Shown piece after piece: positions 25,711-34,019 of a stretch of 64,000 bases of DNA (within the stretch, counting starts at the first letter, position 1; every line of letters starts with the position of its first letter). This stretch comes from Corynebacterium halotolerans YIM 70093 = DSM 44683 (GTDB taxonomy: Bacteria > Actinomycetota > Actinomycetes > Mycobacteriales > Mycobacteriaceae). The stretch covers positions 1,406,075-1,470,074 of the forward strand of contig NC_020302.1 of assembly GCF_000341345.1 (NCBI RefSeq), written 5' to 3'. The notes beneath the pieces were generated by a model. That model did no database searches, had not been told where the DNA came from, and saw nothing but the letters and a program-made list of their open reading frames with translations. A program made the translations under genes and the position numbers.

Positions 25711-26131
25711 AACGGAGAGGTTCTCGGAAAGAAGAGCTTCATAGGTACCGTGAAGTCAGAGAAAATCTCCGAAGAACAGTTTGGCCGAGAGGAGAGTGCA
25801 TGACCGTAAGTGAAAGAATCAACACCTCCGGACGCATCGCACGCGCCCTCCCGCAAGCGGCATAGCCATAATCCACAACTTCCAACGCAAGAGATGCCTG
25901 AAGTAGAGGAGCTATCCGGGAGTATGACGCAGCGACAGACGTCACCCGAACCGCTCGGCACGGACAAGCCAACCCCTGACCACTGGTTCGTGAAGAACTC
26001 ACAGCGGACGCGGCCACGAGGACAGTAGCTCGGACCGACGAAACTTCCGCACAACGGTCGGTAGCGGTGGATCTCCCACCGACTCCGGTTCGGCTCCGGG
26101 AACCCACCCTTCACGCAAGGGTGGGTTCCCC
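25711..26131 (+). ncRNA. Candidate structured non-coding RNA of about 420 bases, unassigned
   Basis: No convincing protein gene lies here, yet the stretch has a sigma-A-like promoter (25676-25704), lower GC than its surroundings and an intrinsic-terminator-like hairpin at 26098-26130. Local helices are visible: CGGAGA near 25713 with TCTCCG near 25767, CTTCA/TGAAG at 25738-25756, ACCGAC/GTCGGT bracketing 26035-26062 and CGGTGG/CCACCG near 26065-26081. I looked for the conserved cores of tmRNA, RNase P RNA and SRP RNA and did not see them. A 6S/Ms1-like RNA or an unknown class is possible. A 21-codon ORF with a ribosome site (25800-25865) is inside and could be a leader peptide or chance. Confidence 0.5.
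26098..26131 (+). terminator. Hairpin ending the candidate RNA
   Basis: A perfect 14-bp stem GGGAACCCACCCTT against AAGGGTGGGTTCCC, 5-base loop, followed by CCTTGT. The T run is poor but the stem is very stable. Confidence 0.7.
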
Positions 26132-26193
26132 CTTGTCCGGATTGTCTCGGGGATGCCTGAGATGCTTTCACTTTCCACCCCTGACCTGCAGAT

Positions 26194-26223
26194 TTGTACA
26201 GTTGAACATTCTACGTCTAATCT
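26194..26223 (+). promoter_or_regulatory. Promoter of tRNA-Glu copy 2
   Basis: TTGTAC and TAATCT separated by 18 bases, ending 20 bases before the tRNA. It implies the second tRNA-Glu is transcribed independently. Confidence 0.5.
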
Positions 26224-26243
26224 TATGCAGGTCCGAGAGACAC

Positions 26244-26316
26244 GCCCCGTTCGTCTAGCGGCCTAGGACACCGCCCTCTCACGGCGGCGGCACGGGTTCG
26301 AATCCCGTACGGGGTA
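26244..26316 (+). tRNA. tRNA-Glu (anticodon CTC), copy 2
   Basis: Identical 73-base sequence to copy 1 at 25457. Identity extends only a few bases either side (CAC before, CAAA after), so the duplication unit is essentially the tRNA itself. Its own promoter precedes it and its own terminator follows. Confidence 0.95.
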
Positions 26317-26320
26317 CAAA

Positions 26321-26361
26321 GAAGGAAGGCCCTCAACCAGATGGTTGGGGGCCTTCCTTTT
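26321..26361 (+). terminator. Terminator after tRNA-Glu copy 2
   Basis: AAGGAAGGCCCTCAACC pairs with GGTTGGGGGCCTTCCTT around an AGAT loop and ends in TTTT. Confidence 0.9.
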
Positions 26362-26432
26362 GTCATCCCCGAAACTTGCCCGACACTCCTTTTCTATACT
26401 GGCCGACAGTCATATCGGAAGCGGAGGAAACC

Positions 26433-26996
26433 ATGTCCCATCTGTCGCCCCGGTTGATGCGCGCGATGGATGTCGCCGCGCACGCCCACCGCGACCACCG
26501 GCGCAAGGGCAACCGTGTCCCGTACATCTCGCACCTCTTCGGCGTCATGTACCTGGCCTCCCGGGTCACCGACGATGAGGACGTGCTCATCGCCTGCCTG
26601 CTGCACGACACCCTGGAGGACGTCCCGCAGGAATACTCCGAGGGGCGGATGCGGGAGGAGTTCGGCGACCGCGTCACCGGGATCGTCCTCGGCGTGACAA
26701 AGGACGACAGCCTCCGGGACTGGCGGACACGCAATGAGGCGTATCTGCGGCATCTGGCGCATGAGGCCGGCGATGAGTCGGTGCTCGTCAGTTGTGCGGA
26801 CAAGCTGCACAACCTGAAGTCGATTCTCGCGGACCATGAGGTGCTCGGTGACGGACTGTGGTCCCGCTTCAATGCGGGCAAGGAACAGCAGCAGTGGTGG
26901 TACGCGGCTGTCCACAAGGTCACCAGCCGGCGCCTGCCGCAGATCGGTCTCAACGGGGAGTTCGGCGAGCTGGTGCGGGTTCTACAGCGACTGTGA
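26433..26996 (+). CDS. relH: HD-domain protein, small alarmone hydrolase type
   Basis: A 187-residue metal-dependent phosphohydrolase consisting of a single RelA/SpoT-type HD domain. Motifs: HRRKGNRVPYISHLFGV, the HD pair in LLHDTLEDV, EFGDRVTGIVLGVTKDD and CADKLHNL. No synthetase, TGS or ACT domain is present, the arrangement of small alarmone hydrolases, which degrade (p)ppGpp. A protein named RelH occurs next to ltbR and leuCD in C. glutamicum as I recall, matching this context. ATG 26433 has GGAGGAA 4 bases upstream. The 3' end overlaps the convergent ltbR gene by 15 bases. Confidence 0.85.
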   Translation: MSHLSPRLMRAMDVAAHAHRDHRRKGNRVPYISHLFGVMYLASRVTDDEDVLIACLLHDTLEDVPQEYSEGRMREEFGDRVTGIVLGVTKDDSLRDWRTRNEAYLRHLAHEAGDESVLVSCADKLHNLKSILADHEVLGDGLWSRFNAGKEQQQWWYAAVHKVTSRRLPQIGLNGEFGELVRVLQRL

Positions 26997-27692
26997 GAGC
27001 CTACCTGCGGCGGTGACGAGCTCGGTGCCCCATTTCTCGCCCGGGTGCGGGCGCAGCCGCTCGGCGGGGCCGGAGACGGACAGCACGGCCAGGAAGGCGC
27101 CGCTGGAGTCGAAGACGGGGGCCGAGAGACTGGCCAGGCCGACCTCGCGCTCGGCGACAGACTCGCCCCACCCGACCGCGCGGATGCGTTCGAGCTCGGC
27201 GTGGTCGAACGCGGCATCGGCAAGCAGTGCGCCGCGCAGCTCGGGGGAGGAGAAGGTCAGGAAGACCTTCGCCGCGGAGCCGGACGTCAGCGGCAGCTGG
27301 GAGCCGACGGGGACGGTGTTCTGCAGGCCGGAGGGTGGTTCCTGGGCGGCGATGCAGGTGCGGGAGGTGCCTGTCAGCTGGTAGAGCTGTACGGATTCGC
27401 CGGTGGTCTCCATCAGGGCGGCCATGACGGGGGTGGCGGCGTCGATGAGCTGGTCCTTGCTGCCGGCGCCGAGGGAGGCCAGGGCGGGGCCGACGGTCCA
27501 GCGGCCGTCGGAGGTGCGCGCGAGGATGCGGTGTAGCTCCAGGGCCGTGGCCAGGCGGTGGGCGGTGGCCCTCGGTAGCCCGGTGTCCTCGCACAGCTCG
27601 CTCAGGGAGCGCGGCTGGGGGGAAACCGCCAGGAGAATGGCGACGGCACGGTCAAGCACCTTTATTCCGGAAACTGCGTTATACTGTCCCAT
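26982..27692 (-). CDS. ltbR: IclR-family regulator of leucine genes
   Basis: A 236-residue DNA-binding regulator: winged HTH at about 8-65 ([40 protein letters not shown]) and the IclR effector domain from about 80 ([27 protein letters not shown]). It is divergent from leuCD, the position of LtbR in C. glutamicum, a repressor of leuB and leuCD. A 6-5-6 inverted repeat at 27707-27723 in the shared promoter region could be its operator. The effector is unknown here. Its end overlaps relH. Confidence 0.92.
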   Translation of the reverse strand: MGQYNAVSGIKVLDRAVAILLAVSPQPRSLSELCEDTGLPRATAHRLATALELHRILARTSDGRWTVGPALASLGAGSKDQLIDAATPVMAALMETTGESVQLYQLTGTSRTCIAAQEPPSGLQNTVPVGSQLPLTSGSAAKVFLTFSSPELRGALLADAAFDHAELERIRAVGWGESVAEREVGLASLSAPVFDSSGAFLAVLSVSGPAERLRPHPGEKWGTELVTAAGRLSQSL

Positions 27693-27706
27693 AGAACGAT
27701 ACTAAC

Positions 27707-27723
27707 ATCTCATGGTGTGAGAT
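27707..27723. promoter_or_regulatory. Inverted repeat ATCTCA-N5-TGAGAT, candidate LtbR operator
   Basis: A perfect 17-base inverted repeat in the ltbR-leuC divergent promoter region, 15 bases before the ltbR start codon on its strand. Position and symmetry fit an IclR-type dimer site; I have not compared it with a published LtbR motif. Confidence 0.5.
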
Positions 27724-27788
27724 TTCCCCGCGAGAGCGCGCGGGAGGATACTGCCGTGGGACGCAACGGAATCAGAGGTGAGAAGTTC

Positions 27789-29207
27789 ATGAGCGCCAAG
27801 CTGACGCTGGCCGAGAAGGTGTGGAACGACCACATCGTCTCCAAGGGCGGGAACGGGGAACCGGATCTGCTGTACATCGACCTGCAGCTGCTCCACGAGG
27901 TGACCTCCCCGCAGGCCTTCGACGGTCTCCGCATGGCCGGGCGCACGATCCGCCGCCCCGATCTGCACCTGGCCACCGAGGACCACAACGTGCCCACCGA
28001 GGGCATCGTGCAGGGCTCCCTGCTCGAGATCCGCGACCAGACCTCGCGCACCCAGGTCGAGACCCTGCGCCGCAACTGCGAGGAGTTCGGCGTGCGCCTG
28101 CACCCGATGGGGGATGTCAAGCAGGGCATCGTCCACACCGTCGGCCCGCAGCTGGGCGCCACCCAGCCGGGCATGACGATCGTGTGCGGCGACTCCCACA
28201 CCTCCACCCACGGCGCGTTCGGCTCTATCGCGATGGGCATCGGCACCTCCGAGGTCGAACACGTCATGGCCACCCAGACCCTGTCGCTCAAGCCGTTCAA
28301 GACCATGGCCATCGAGGTCTCCGGCGAGCTGCAGCCCGGGGTGACCGCCAAGGACCTGATCCTGGCGATCATCGCCAAGATCGGCACCGGTGGCGGCCAG
28401 GGCCACATCATCGAGTACCGCGGCGAGGCCATCCGGAAGCTGTCCATGGAGGCCCGGATGACCATCTGCAACATGTCCATCGAGGCCGGCGCCCGCGCCG
28501 GCATGGTCGCCCCGGACGAGACCACCTTCGCCTACGTCAAGGGCCGTGAGTTCGCCCCGACCGGCGCGGACTGGGACGCCGCGGTCGAATACTGGAAGAC
28601 CCTGCCCACCGACGAGGGCGCCGAGTTCGACACCGTCGTCGAGATCGACGGTTCCGCCCTGACCCCGTTCATCACCTGGGGCACCAACCCCGGCCAGGGC
28701 CTGCCGCTGAGCGCCGCAGTGCCGGACCCGGAGGACTTCACCAACGACTCCGACAAGGCCGCCGCGGAGAAGGCCCTGCGCTACATGGACCTGAAACCGG
28801 GCACCCCGCTGCGCGAGATCGCCATTGACACCGTCTTCCTGGGTTCCTGCACCAACGCCCGCATCGAGGATCTGCGCGAGGCCGCCGAGGTCGTCCAGGG
28901 CCGCCGCATCGCCGAGAACACCCGCATGCTGGTCGTGCCGAGTTCCACCATGGTCAAGCAGCAGGCCGAGGAAGAGGGCCTGGACAAGGTGTTCACCGAG
29001 TTCGGCGCCGAGTGGCGCACCGCCGGTTGCTCCATGTGCCTGGGCATGAACCCGGATCAGCTCAAGCCCGGCGAGCGCAGTGCGTCGACGTCCAACCGCA
29101 ACTTCGAGGGCCGCCAGGGTCCGGGCGGGCGCACCCACCTGGTCTCCCCGCCGGTCGCCGCCGCCACCGCGGTGCTCGGCCACCTCGCCTCGCCCGCCGA
29201 CCTGTAA
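27789..29207 (+). CDS. leuC: 3-isopropylmalate dehydratase large subunit
   Basis: The 472-residue 4Fe-4S aconitase-family subunit that, with LeuD, isomerises 2- to 3-isopropylmalate. Cluster cysteines are in [11 protein letters not shown] and in [12 protein letters not shown]; substrate loops include [13 protein letters not shown] and [11 protein letters not shown] 27789 is preceded by AGAGGTGAG; an in-frame GTG at 27717 lies inside the inverted repeat and is unlikely. leuD follows after 28 bases, forming an operon divergent from ltbR. Confidence 0.97.
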   Translation: MSAKLTLAEKVWNDHIVSKGGNGEPDLLYIDLQLLHEVTSPQAFDGLRMAGRTIRRPDLHLATEDHNVPTEGIVQGSLLEIRDQTSRTQVETLRRNCEEFGVRLHPMGDVKQGIVHTVGPQLGATQPGMTIVCGDSHTSTHGAFGSIAMGIGTSEVEHVMATQTLSLKPFKTMAIEVSGELQPGVTAKDLILAIIAKIGTGGGQGHIIEYRGEAIRKLSMEARMTICNMSIEAGARAGMVAPDETTFAYVKGREFAPTGADWDAAVEYWKTLPTDEGAEFDTVVEIDGSALTPFITWGTNPGQGLPLSAAVPDPEDFTNDSDKAAAEKALRYMDLKPGTPLREIAIDTVFLGSCTNARIEDLREAAEVVQGRRIAENTRMLVVPSSTMVKQQAEEEGLDKVFTEFGAEWRTAGCSMCLGMNPDQLKPGERSASTSNRNFEGRQGPGGRTHLVSPPVAAATAVLGHLASPADL

Positions 29208-29235
29208 CCCCGCCGACCAGCTAAGGAGAAACACC

Positions 29236-29838
29236 GTGGAGAAGTTCACCACCCACACCGGCGTCGGCGTCCCGCTGACCCGCTCGAACGTCGACACCGA
29301 CCAGATCATCCCCGCCGTCTACCTCAAGCGGGTCACCCGCACCGGCTTCGAGGACGGCCTGTTCGCCGGCTGGCGCAGGGACGAGGACTTCATTCTCAAC
29401 CAGGACGCCTACCGCAACGGCTCCGTGCTCGTCGCCGGTCCGGACTTCGGCACCGGCTCCTCCCGTGAGCACGCCGTCTGGGCGCTGATGGACTACGGCT
29501 TCCGGGTCGTGCTCTCGCCGCGCTTCGCCGACATCTTCCGCGGCAACGCTGGCAAGTCCGGGCTGCTGGCCGCTCAGATGGAGGAATCGGACATCGAGCT
29601 GCTGTGGAAGCAGCTGGAGGCTGAGCCGGGCCTCGAGGTCACCGTGGACCTGGAGTCGCGCACCGCCACGGCGGGGGAGAACACCTACACCTTCGACGTC
29701 GACGACTACACCCGCTGGCGCCTGATGGAGGGCCTCGACGACGTCGGCCTGACCCTGCGCAAGAGCGACGAGATCTCCGCCTACGAGGACAGCCGCCCGG
29801 CCTTCAAGCCCGTCATCACTTCACCGGCAGCGGGCTGA
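29236..29838 (+). CDS. leuD: 3-isopropylmalate dehydratase small subunit
   Basis: The 200-residue swivelling subunit of isopropylmalate isomerase. Signature [19 protein letters not shown] and the [17 protein letters not shown] loop are complete. It starts at GTG 29236 behind AAGGAGAA, 28 bases after leuC. Its last 23 bases overlap the end of the convergent Nudix gene, so no terminator separates them. Confidence 0.97.
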   Translation: MEKFTTHTGVGVPLTRSNVDTDQIIPAVYLKRVTRTGFEDGLFAGWRRDEDFILNQDAYRNGSVLVAGPDFGTGSSREHAVWALMDYGFRVVLSPRFADIFRGNAGKSGLLAAQMEESDIELLWKQLEAEPGLEVTVDLESRTATAGENTYTFDVDDYTRWRLMEGLDDVGLTLRKSDEISAYEDSRPAFKPVITSPAAG

Positions 29839-30820
29839 CCAGGTAGTCCGCGCCGGTGAGTTCGCCGTCGTGGAAGGACAGCACCCACACGCTGGCCTTC
29901 TTCGCCTCGATCTCGTCCAGCGGCAGCCGCCCCTGGGCAGAGAGCCAGGCGATCATGTCCGGGATGACGGTGCCCTGGCCCACGACCACGGACACCCCGC
30001 CGGCGTCGATGACCTCCCGGAAGCGCGCCTGCGCGTCCGTCATGGACTCCAGCCAGCCGTCGTCGCCGAAGAGCCGGTCGACCTCGACGTCGAGATTGAG
30101 CTCGTCGGCCAGCGGGGCGGCCGTCGCCTGGCAGCGGTCCGGCAGCGCCGAGTAGACCGCGGTCGGTCTGTACGGCAGCAGCATCGGCACGAGCATCTCC
30201 GCCTGCCGACGCCCCTTCTTGTCCAGCGGGCGCAGATTGTCCTCGCCGTCCCAGTTGCGGCGCTGGTGGGCCCGGCCGTGGCGGACGTAGAGGATGCGGG
30301 AGGTCGCCGGCAGCCGGAAACGCTTCTCGGCCTTCGCCAGCACCTGGGTGTCCACGTCGTAGCTGAGCAGCTCCTTGGCCTCATCGATGGGCAGCCACCG
30401 GATCTCGTCGACCTCGTCATTCGGGACGAATTCCCCGGAGAGCACCTCGCCGGTCCAGTAGTAGACGACCTTGGTGCGGTCGAGGACCGGGTAGGTCACC
30501 TTCCCCAGCAGTTTGCCCAGCTGCACCTCGTAGCCGGTCTCCTCCAGGATCTCGCGTGCCGCGGTCGTCGGCAGCGTCTCGCCCGGATCCACCTTGCCCT
30601 TGGCCAGGGACCAGTCGTCGTAGTGGGGGCGGTGGATGACCGCGATCTCGATCGAGTCGAGATCCCGCACATCGCCGCGCCACAGGACGGCGCCGGCCGC
30701 GAGCATGGACCGCTTGTGCTCCTTGGCGGGATCGGCGGCGATCTTCTGGTGACGTCCCGTCACCAGCAGGGCGGAGTCCCGGTCCTTGTCCGTCTCGTGC
30801 AGCTTGGGTGACTTGGCCAT
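29816..30820 (-). CDS. Nudix hydrolase fused to histidine phosphatase (MutT1-type)
   Basis: A 334-residue fusion. Residues about 38-175 are Nudix with the box [23 protein letters not shown] (G-x5-E-x7-REx2EExG). Residues about 190-334 are a phosphoglycerate-mutase/SixA histidine phosphatase with [14 protein letters not shown]. The same fusion in mycobacteria (MutT1) hydrolyses 8-oxo-GTP, 8-oxo-dGTP and diadenosine polyphosphates, so it likely cleans the nucleotide pool. Start ATG 30820 has AAGGAG upstream. It is convergent with leuD. Confidence 0.92.
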   Translation of the reverse strand: MAKSPKLHETDKDRDSALLVTGRHQKIAADPAKEHKRSMLAAGAVLWRGDVRDLDSIEIAVIHRPHYDDWSLAKGKVDPGETLPTTAAREILEETGYEVQLGKLLGKVTYPVLDRTKVVYYWTGEVLSGEFVPNDEVDEIRWLPIDEAKELLSYDVDTQVLAKAEKRFRLPATSRILYVRHGRAHQRRNWDGEDNLRPLDKKGRRQAEMLVPMLLPYRPTAVYSALPDRCQATAAPLADELNLDVEVDRLFGDDGWLESMTDAQARFREVIDAGGVSVVVGQGTVIPDMIAWLSAQGRLPLDEIEAKKASVWVLSFHDGELTGADYLVSPLPVK

Positions 30821-30942
30821 GGCTCTCCTTCGGGTGTGACAGTCGGTCCCCCTATTTTTGCCTACCTCCTCCCGGTTCGCATGATTGAGGCATCCTTTAA
30901 GCTGTCTGGAGGATTCGGCCGGCAGACGAGGAAGGGGCGCAC

Positions 30943-31941
30943 GTGGTCAACGTCGCGATCATGGGAGCGGGTTCGTGGGGCACGACCCTGGCGAAGGTCT
31001 ACGCGGACGCCGGCAACACCGTCCATCTGTGGGCCCGGCGCACCGAACTGGCGGAGACCATCTCCGCCACCCACGTCAATCCGGACTACCTGCCGGACAC
31101 CCGGCTGCCGGAGACGATCACCGCGACGTCGGACGCGCAGACCGCCCTGGCCGGCGCCGCGATCGTCGTTTTCGCGGTGCCCAGCCAGACCATGCGCGGC
31201 AACCTGACCACCTGGGCGCCGCTGCTGCCGGCGGACGCGACGCTGGTGAGCATCTCCAAGGGCATCGAGACCGGCACGCACCTGCGCATGAGTCAGGTCA
31301 TCGCCGAGATCACCGGCGCGGACCCGGAGCGCATCGCGGTGTTGTCGGGACCGAACCTGGCGCGCGAGATCGCCGCGGAACAACCGGCGGCCACCGTCAT
31401 CGCCTGTCCCGACGAGAACCGGGCGAAGCTGGTGCAGGCGGCCGTGGCCACCCCGTACCTGCGCCCCTACACCAACACCGACGTCATCGGCGTCGAGCTC
31501 GGCGGCGCCTGCAAGAACGTCATCGCCCTGGCCTGCGGCATCGCCGCCGGCCGCGGGCTGGGGGAGAACACCCTGGCCACGCTGATCACCCGTGGTCTCG
31601 CGGAGATCACCCGGCTGGGGGAGAAGCTCGGCGCCGACCAGCGCACCTTCGCCGGGCTGGCCGGCCTGGGCGACCTGGTGGCCACCTGCGCCTCGCCGCT
31701 GTCGCGCAACCGCTCCTTCGGCGTGCGCCTGGGCGAGGGCGGGACCCTCGAGGAGGCGAAGAAGGCCACCCACGGGCAGGTCGCCGAGGGCGTGATCTCC
31801 TCGAACTCGATCTTCCAGCTCGCCGAGGCCAATGAGGTGGAGATGCCGATCACGCAGGCCGTCTACCTCGTCTGCCACCGCGGCATGACCGTCTCCGACA
31901 TGGTCGTCGCTCTGATGGGCCGGTCCAAGAAGGCGGAGTGA
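30943..31941 (+). CDS. gpsA: Glycerol-3-phosphate dehydrogenase [NAD(P)+]
   Basis: Reduces dihydroxyacetone phosphate to sn-glycerol 3-phosphate for phospholipids. 332 residues: N-terminal NAD motif [36 protein letters not shown], the catalytic Lys in [18 protein letters not shown], and the C-terminal [15 protein letters not shown]. It starts at GTG 30943 after GAGGAAGGG. ddl follows 22 bases later, an arrangement shared with mycobacteria and other corynebacteria. Confidence 0.97.
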   Translation: MVNVAIMGAGSWGTTLAKVYADAGNTVHLWARRTELAETISATHVNPDYLPDTRLPETITATSDAQTALAGAAIVVFAVPSQTMRGNLTTWAPLLPADATLVSISKGIETGTHLRMSQVIAEITGADPERIAVLSGPNLAREIAAEQPAATVIACPDENRAKLVQAAVATPYLRPYTNTDVIGVELGGACKNVIALACGIAAGRGLGENTLATLITRGLAEITRLGEKLGADQRTFAGLAGLGDLVATCASPLSRNRSFGVRLGEGGTLEEAKKATHGQVAEGVISSNSIFQLAEANEVEMPITQAVYLVCHRGMTVSDMVVALMGRSKKAE

Positions 31942-31949
31942 CCGCGCGG

Positions 31950-31955
31950 TAGGCT
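31950..31955 (+). promoter_or_regulatory. -10 hexamer TAGGCT before ddl
   Basis: TAGGCT lies in the 22-base gap after gpsA, 8 bases before the ddl ATG, with no ribosome site. ddl may have a leaderless promoter of its own besides readthrough. Confidence 0.4.
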
Positions 31956-31963
31956 GTTCCGCT

Positions 31964-33049
31964 ATGACATCCCCGAACAACCCCCGCATCCGCGTCGCCG
32001 TGGTCTACGGCGGGCGCAGCAGCGAGCACTCCGTCTCCTGCGTCTCCGCCGGCGCCGTGATGGCCCACCTCGACCGCGAGAGGTACGAGGTCGTCCCGGT
32101 CGGCATCACCTCCGACGGCATGTGGACGGTGGGGGAGTCCGACCCGGAGAAGCTCACCATCCGCGACGGCGTGCTCCCCGTCGTCGAGCCGCGCGAGGAA
32201 CTCGGGCTCTCGCTGAACCCGGGCCGGGCCGGACAGCTGCGCAACCTGACCACCGGCGGACTGCACGCGACCGTCGACGTCGTCTTCCCCGTGCTCCACG
32301 GCCCCTTCGGCGAGGACGGCACCATCCAGGGCCTGCTCGAGATGGCGGGCGTCCCGTACGTGGGCACGGGTGTGCTGTCCTCGGCGTGCGGCATGGACAA
32401 GGAGTTCACCAAGAAGCTCATGGTCGCCGAGAACCTGCCGGTCACCGCGGAGGTCATCCTCCGCGACCGCGACGGGCTGACGGACGGGGAGAAGGAGCAC
32501 CTCGGCCTGCCGGTGTTCGTCAAACCGGCCCGGGGCGGTTCCTCGATCGGCATCTCCCGGGTGACCGCGTGGGAGGACCTGCCGGCCGCCGTGGCCCTGG
32601 CCCGGGAATCGGACGGCAAGGTCATCGTCGAGGCGGAGATCCACGGCGTCGAGGTCGAGGTCGGCGTGCTGCAGTACCCGGACGGGACCGTCGCGGCATC
32701 CGTCCCCGCCCAGCTGATGGGCACGGAGACCTCCGAGGAGGGCTTCTACGGCTTCGAGACGAAGTACCTCGACAACGTCGTCACCGCCGCCATCCCCGCC
32801 CCACTCGACGAGGAGACGACCCGGCGGCTGCAGGACATGGCGGTGGAGACCTTCCGCGCGCTGAACTGCGAGGGCCTGGCGCGGGTGGATTTTTTCGTCA
32901 CCGACCGCGGCCCCGTGCTCAACGAGATCAACACCATGCCCGGCTTCACGCCGATCTCCATGTACCCCCAGGTCTTCGCCGCCTCCGGGGTGGCCTACGG
33001 GGAGCTGCTCGACGTGCTGGTCACCCGCGCGCTGGCGGTGAGCCGCTAA
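31964..33049 (+). CDS. ddl: D-alanine--D-alanine ligase
   Basis: ATP-dependent synthesis of D-Ala-D-Ala for peptidoglycan. 361 residues with all Ddl marks: VYGGRSSEHSVSCVS, HGPFGEDGTIQGLLEM, GVPYVGTGVLSSACGMDK, the ATP-grasp loop KPARGGSSIGIS, and EINTMPGFTPISMYP with the Mg-binding residues. Target of D-cycloserine. It ends against the convergent DUF3515 gene with a 4-base overlap. Confidence 0.97.
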   Translation: MTSPNNPRIRVAVVYGGRSSEHSVSCVSAGAVMAHLDRERYEVVPVGITSDGMWTVGESDPEKLTIRDGVLPVVEPREELGLSLNPGRAGQLRNLTTGGLHATVDVVFPVLHGPFGEDGTIQGLLEMAGVPYVGTGVLSSACGMDKEFTKKLMVAENLPVTAEVILRDRDGLTDGEKEHLGLPVFVKPARGGSSIGISRVTAWEDLPAAVALARESDGKVIVEAEIHGVEVEVGVLQYPDGTVAASVPAQLMGTETSEEGFYGFETKYLDNVVTAAIPAPLDEETTRRLQDMAVETFRALNCEGLARVDFFVTDRGPVLNEINTMPGFTPISMYPQVFAASGVAYGELLDVLVTRALAVSR

Positions 33050-33987
33050 CCCTGCTCCGGGGTGTGCGCGGCGATCGCCTCGCCCAACTCCACGACGGCC
33101 GCGTTGCCGGTGGCCTGCGGCACGCTGACGGCGATGTCGGTGGCCCGGCCGAGGGCGAACCAGGTCGACGACGTCGTGCCGTTGGCCAGGGTGGTGTCCT
33201 CGAACCAGGGGATCTCGTTGACCTGGTGGAGTACCGCACCCGGCTCGTAGTTCTCGGGCGGGGCGACCCCGCAGCGCAGCACGACCGGCTCCAGCCCCTG
33301 CGCGACCCACGCGGCGGTGTACTCGTCCGCGGTCCCGACGCGCTCGTACTCCTCGGCGACCGTCTCCGGCAGGTTGGCCATCAGCTCCCCGCACACGGAG
33401 GTGTCACCCGGGGCCAGCCCGCTCAGCGGCGCCGGATTCGGCTCGTGATCCTCCTCCGGCAGCGCCGACACGACCCCGGACAGCCCCTCGACCGGATTGT
33501 CGGCCCCGCCCATCGCCGCCGCGTCGGCGGTGACGGCCACCACCGGGGAGCGGTCCACCGTGTACCAGGTCTGCAGCGTGGAATCCGGGGTGGCGTCCCG
33601 GACCTGGAGCCACTCCACGCCGTCGATCTCGACCGGTTGGGAGTACTCCGTGTACTGGAAGGGCAGGTCGACGCCACAGCGCAGGGTCACCTCCTCGGTG
33701 GAGCTGGAGTTCCAGGCGGCCACGCCCGCGGGCACCGGTTCGACGATCTCGGCGCGATCATGCCCCAGCAGCTCGTCGGGGAGCCCCTCAATGAACTGGC
33801 GGCACTCCTCCGACTCGACCATCGGGCCCGGCAGAGGGCCCATCGACACCGGTCGATCGCCCGCCCGGTCGAAGAAGACCTTCGCCCCGACGAGGACCCC
33901 GACCACCAGCAGGAGGGCGAGCCCGAGGGCGACGTAGATCACGGCCTGACCGGAACGGCTAAGTTGGGGGGAGTCAGCGGAGCTCAT
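33046..33987 (-). CDS. DUF3515 protein, internally duplicated
   Basis: A 313-residue membrane-anchored exported protein: one N-terminal helix (VIYVALGLALLLVVGVLVGA, about 16-36) then an outer region. DUF3515 proteins sit beside ddl in corynebacteria and mycobacteria, as here. Two copies of the domain are visible: CRQFIEGLP..VTLRCGVDLPF..EWLQVRD..TWYTVDRSPVVAVT (about 62-170) and CGELMANLP..VVLRCGVAPPE..IPWFEDT..TWFALGRATDIAVS (about 205-300). Each has a Cys pair. Most relatives carry one copy, as far as I recall. Function unknown. Confidence 0.85.
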   Translation of the reverse strand: MSSADSPQLSRSGQAVIYVALGLALLLVVGVLVGAKVFFDRAGDRPVSMGPLPGPMVESEECRQFIEGLPDELLGHDRAEIVEPVPAGVAAWNSSSTEEVTLRCGVDLPFQYTEYSQPVEIDGVEWLQVRDATPDSTLQTWYTVDRSPVVAVTADAAAMGGADNPVEGLSGVVSALPEEDHEPNPAPLSGLAPGDTSVCGELMANLPETVAEEYERVGTADEYTAAWVAQGLEPVVLRCGVAPPENYEPGAVLHQVNEIPWFEDTTLANGTTSSTWFALGRATDIAVSVPQATGNAAVVELGEAIAAHTPEQG

Positions 33988-34019
33988 GGCCCAGCAGTCT
34001 AGCGAAAGGCGATTCAGTC

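Noticed and set aside
25711..26131. tmRNA, RNase P RNA or SRP RNA
   Set aside because: None of their conserved cores (tmRNA tRNA-like ends, RNase P CR-I/CR-V, SRP tetraloop helix) was found by eye.
25698..26171. Minus-strand open frame of 157 codons across the candidate RNA
   Set aside because: Composition is Ser/Cys/Arg/Pro-rich without recognisable domain, no ribosome site, and it spans terminator-like and promoter sequence of the opposite strand.
25457..26316. Genomic island integrated at tRNA-Glu
   Set aside because: The duplicated tRNA could be an attachment-site scar, but the interval has no integrase or mobile gene and the second tRNA is a complete gene with its own promoter.
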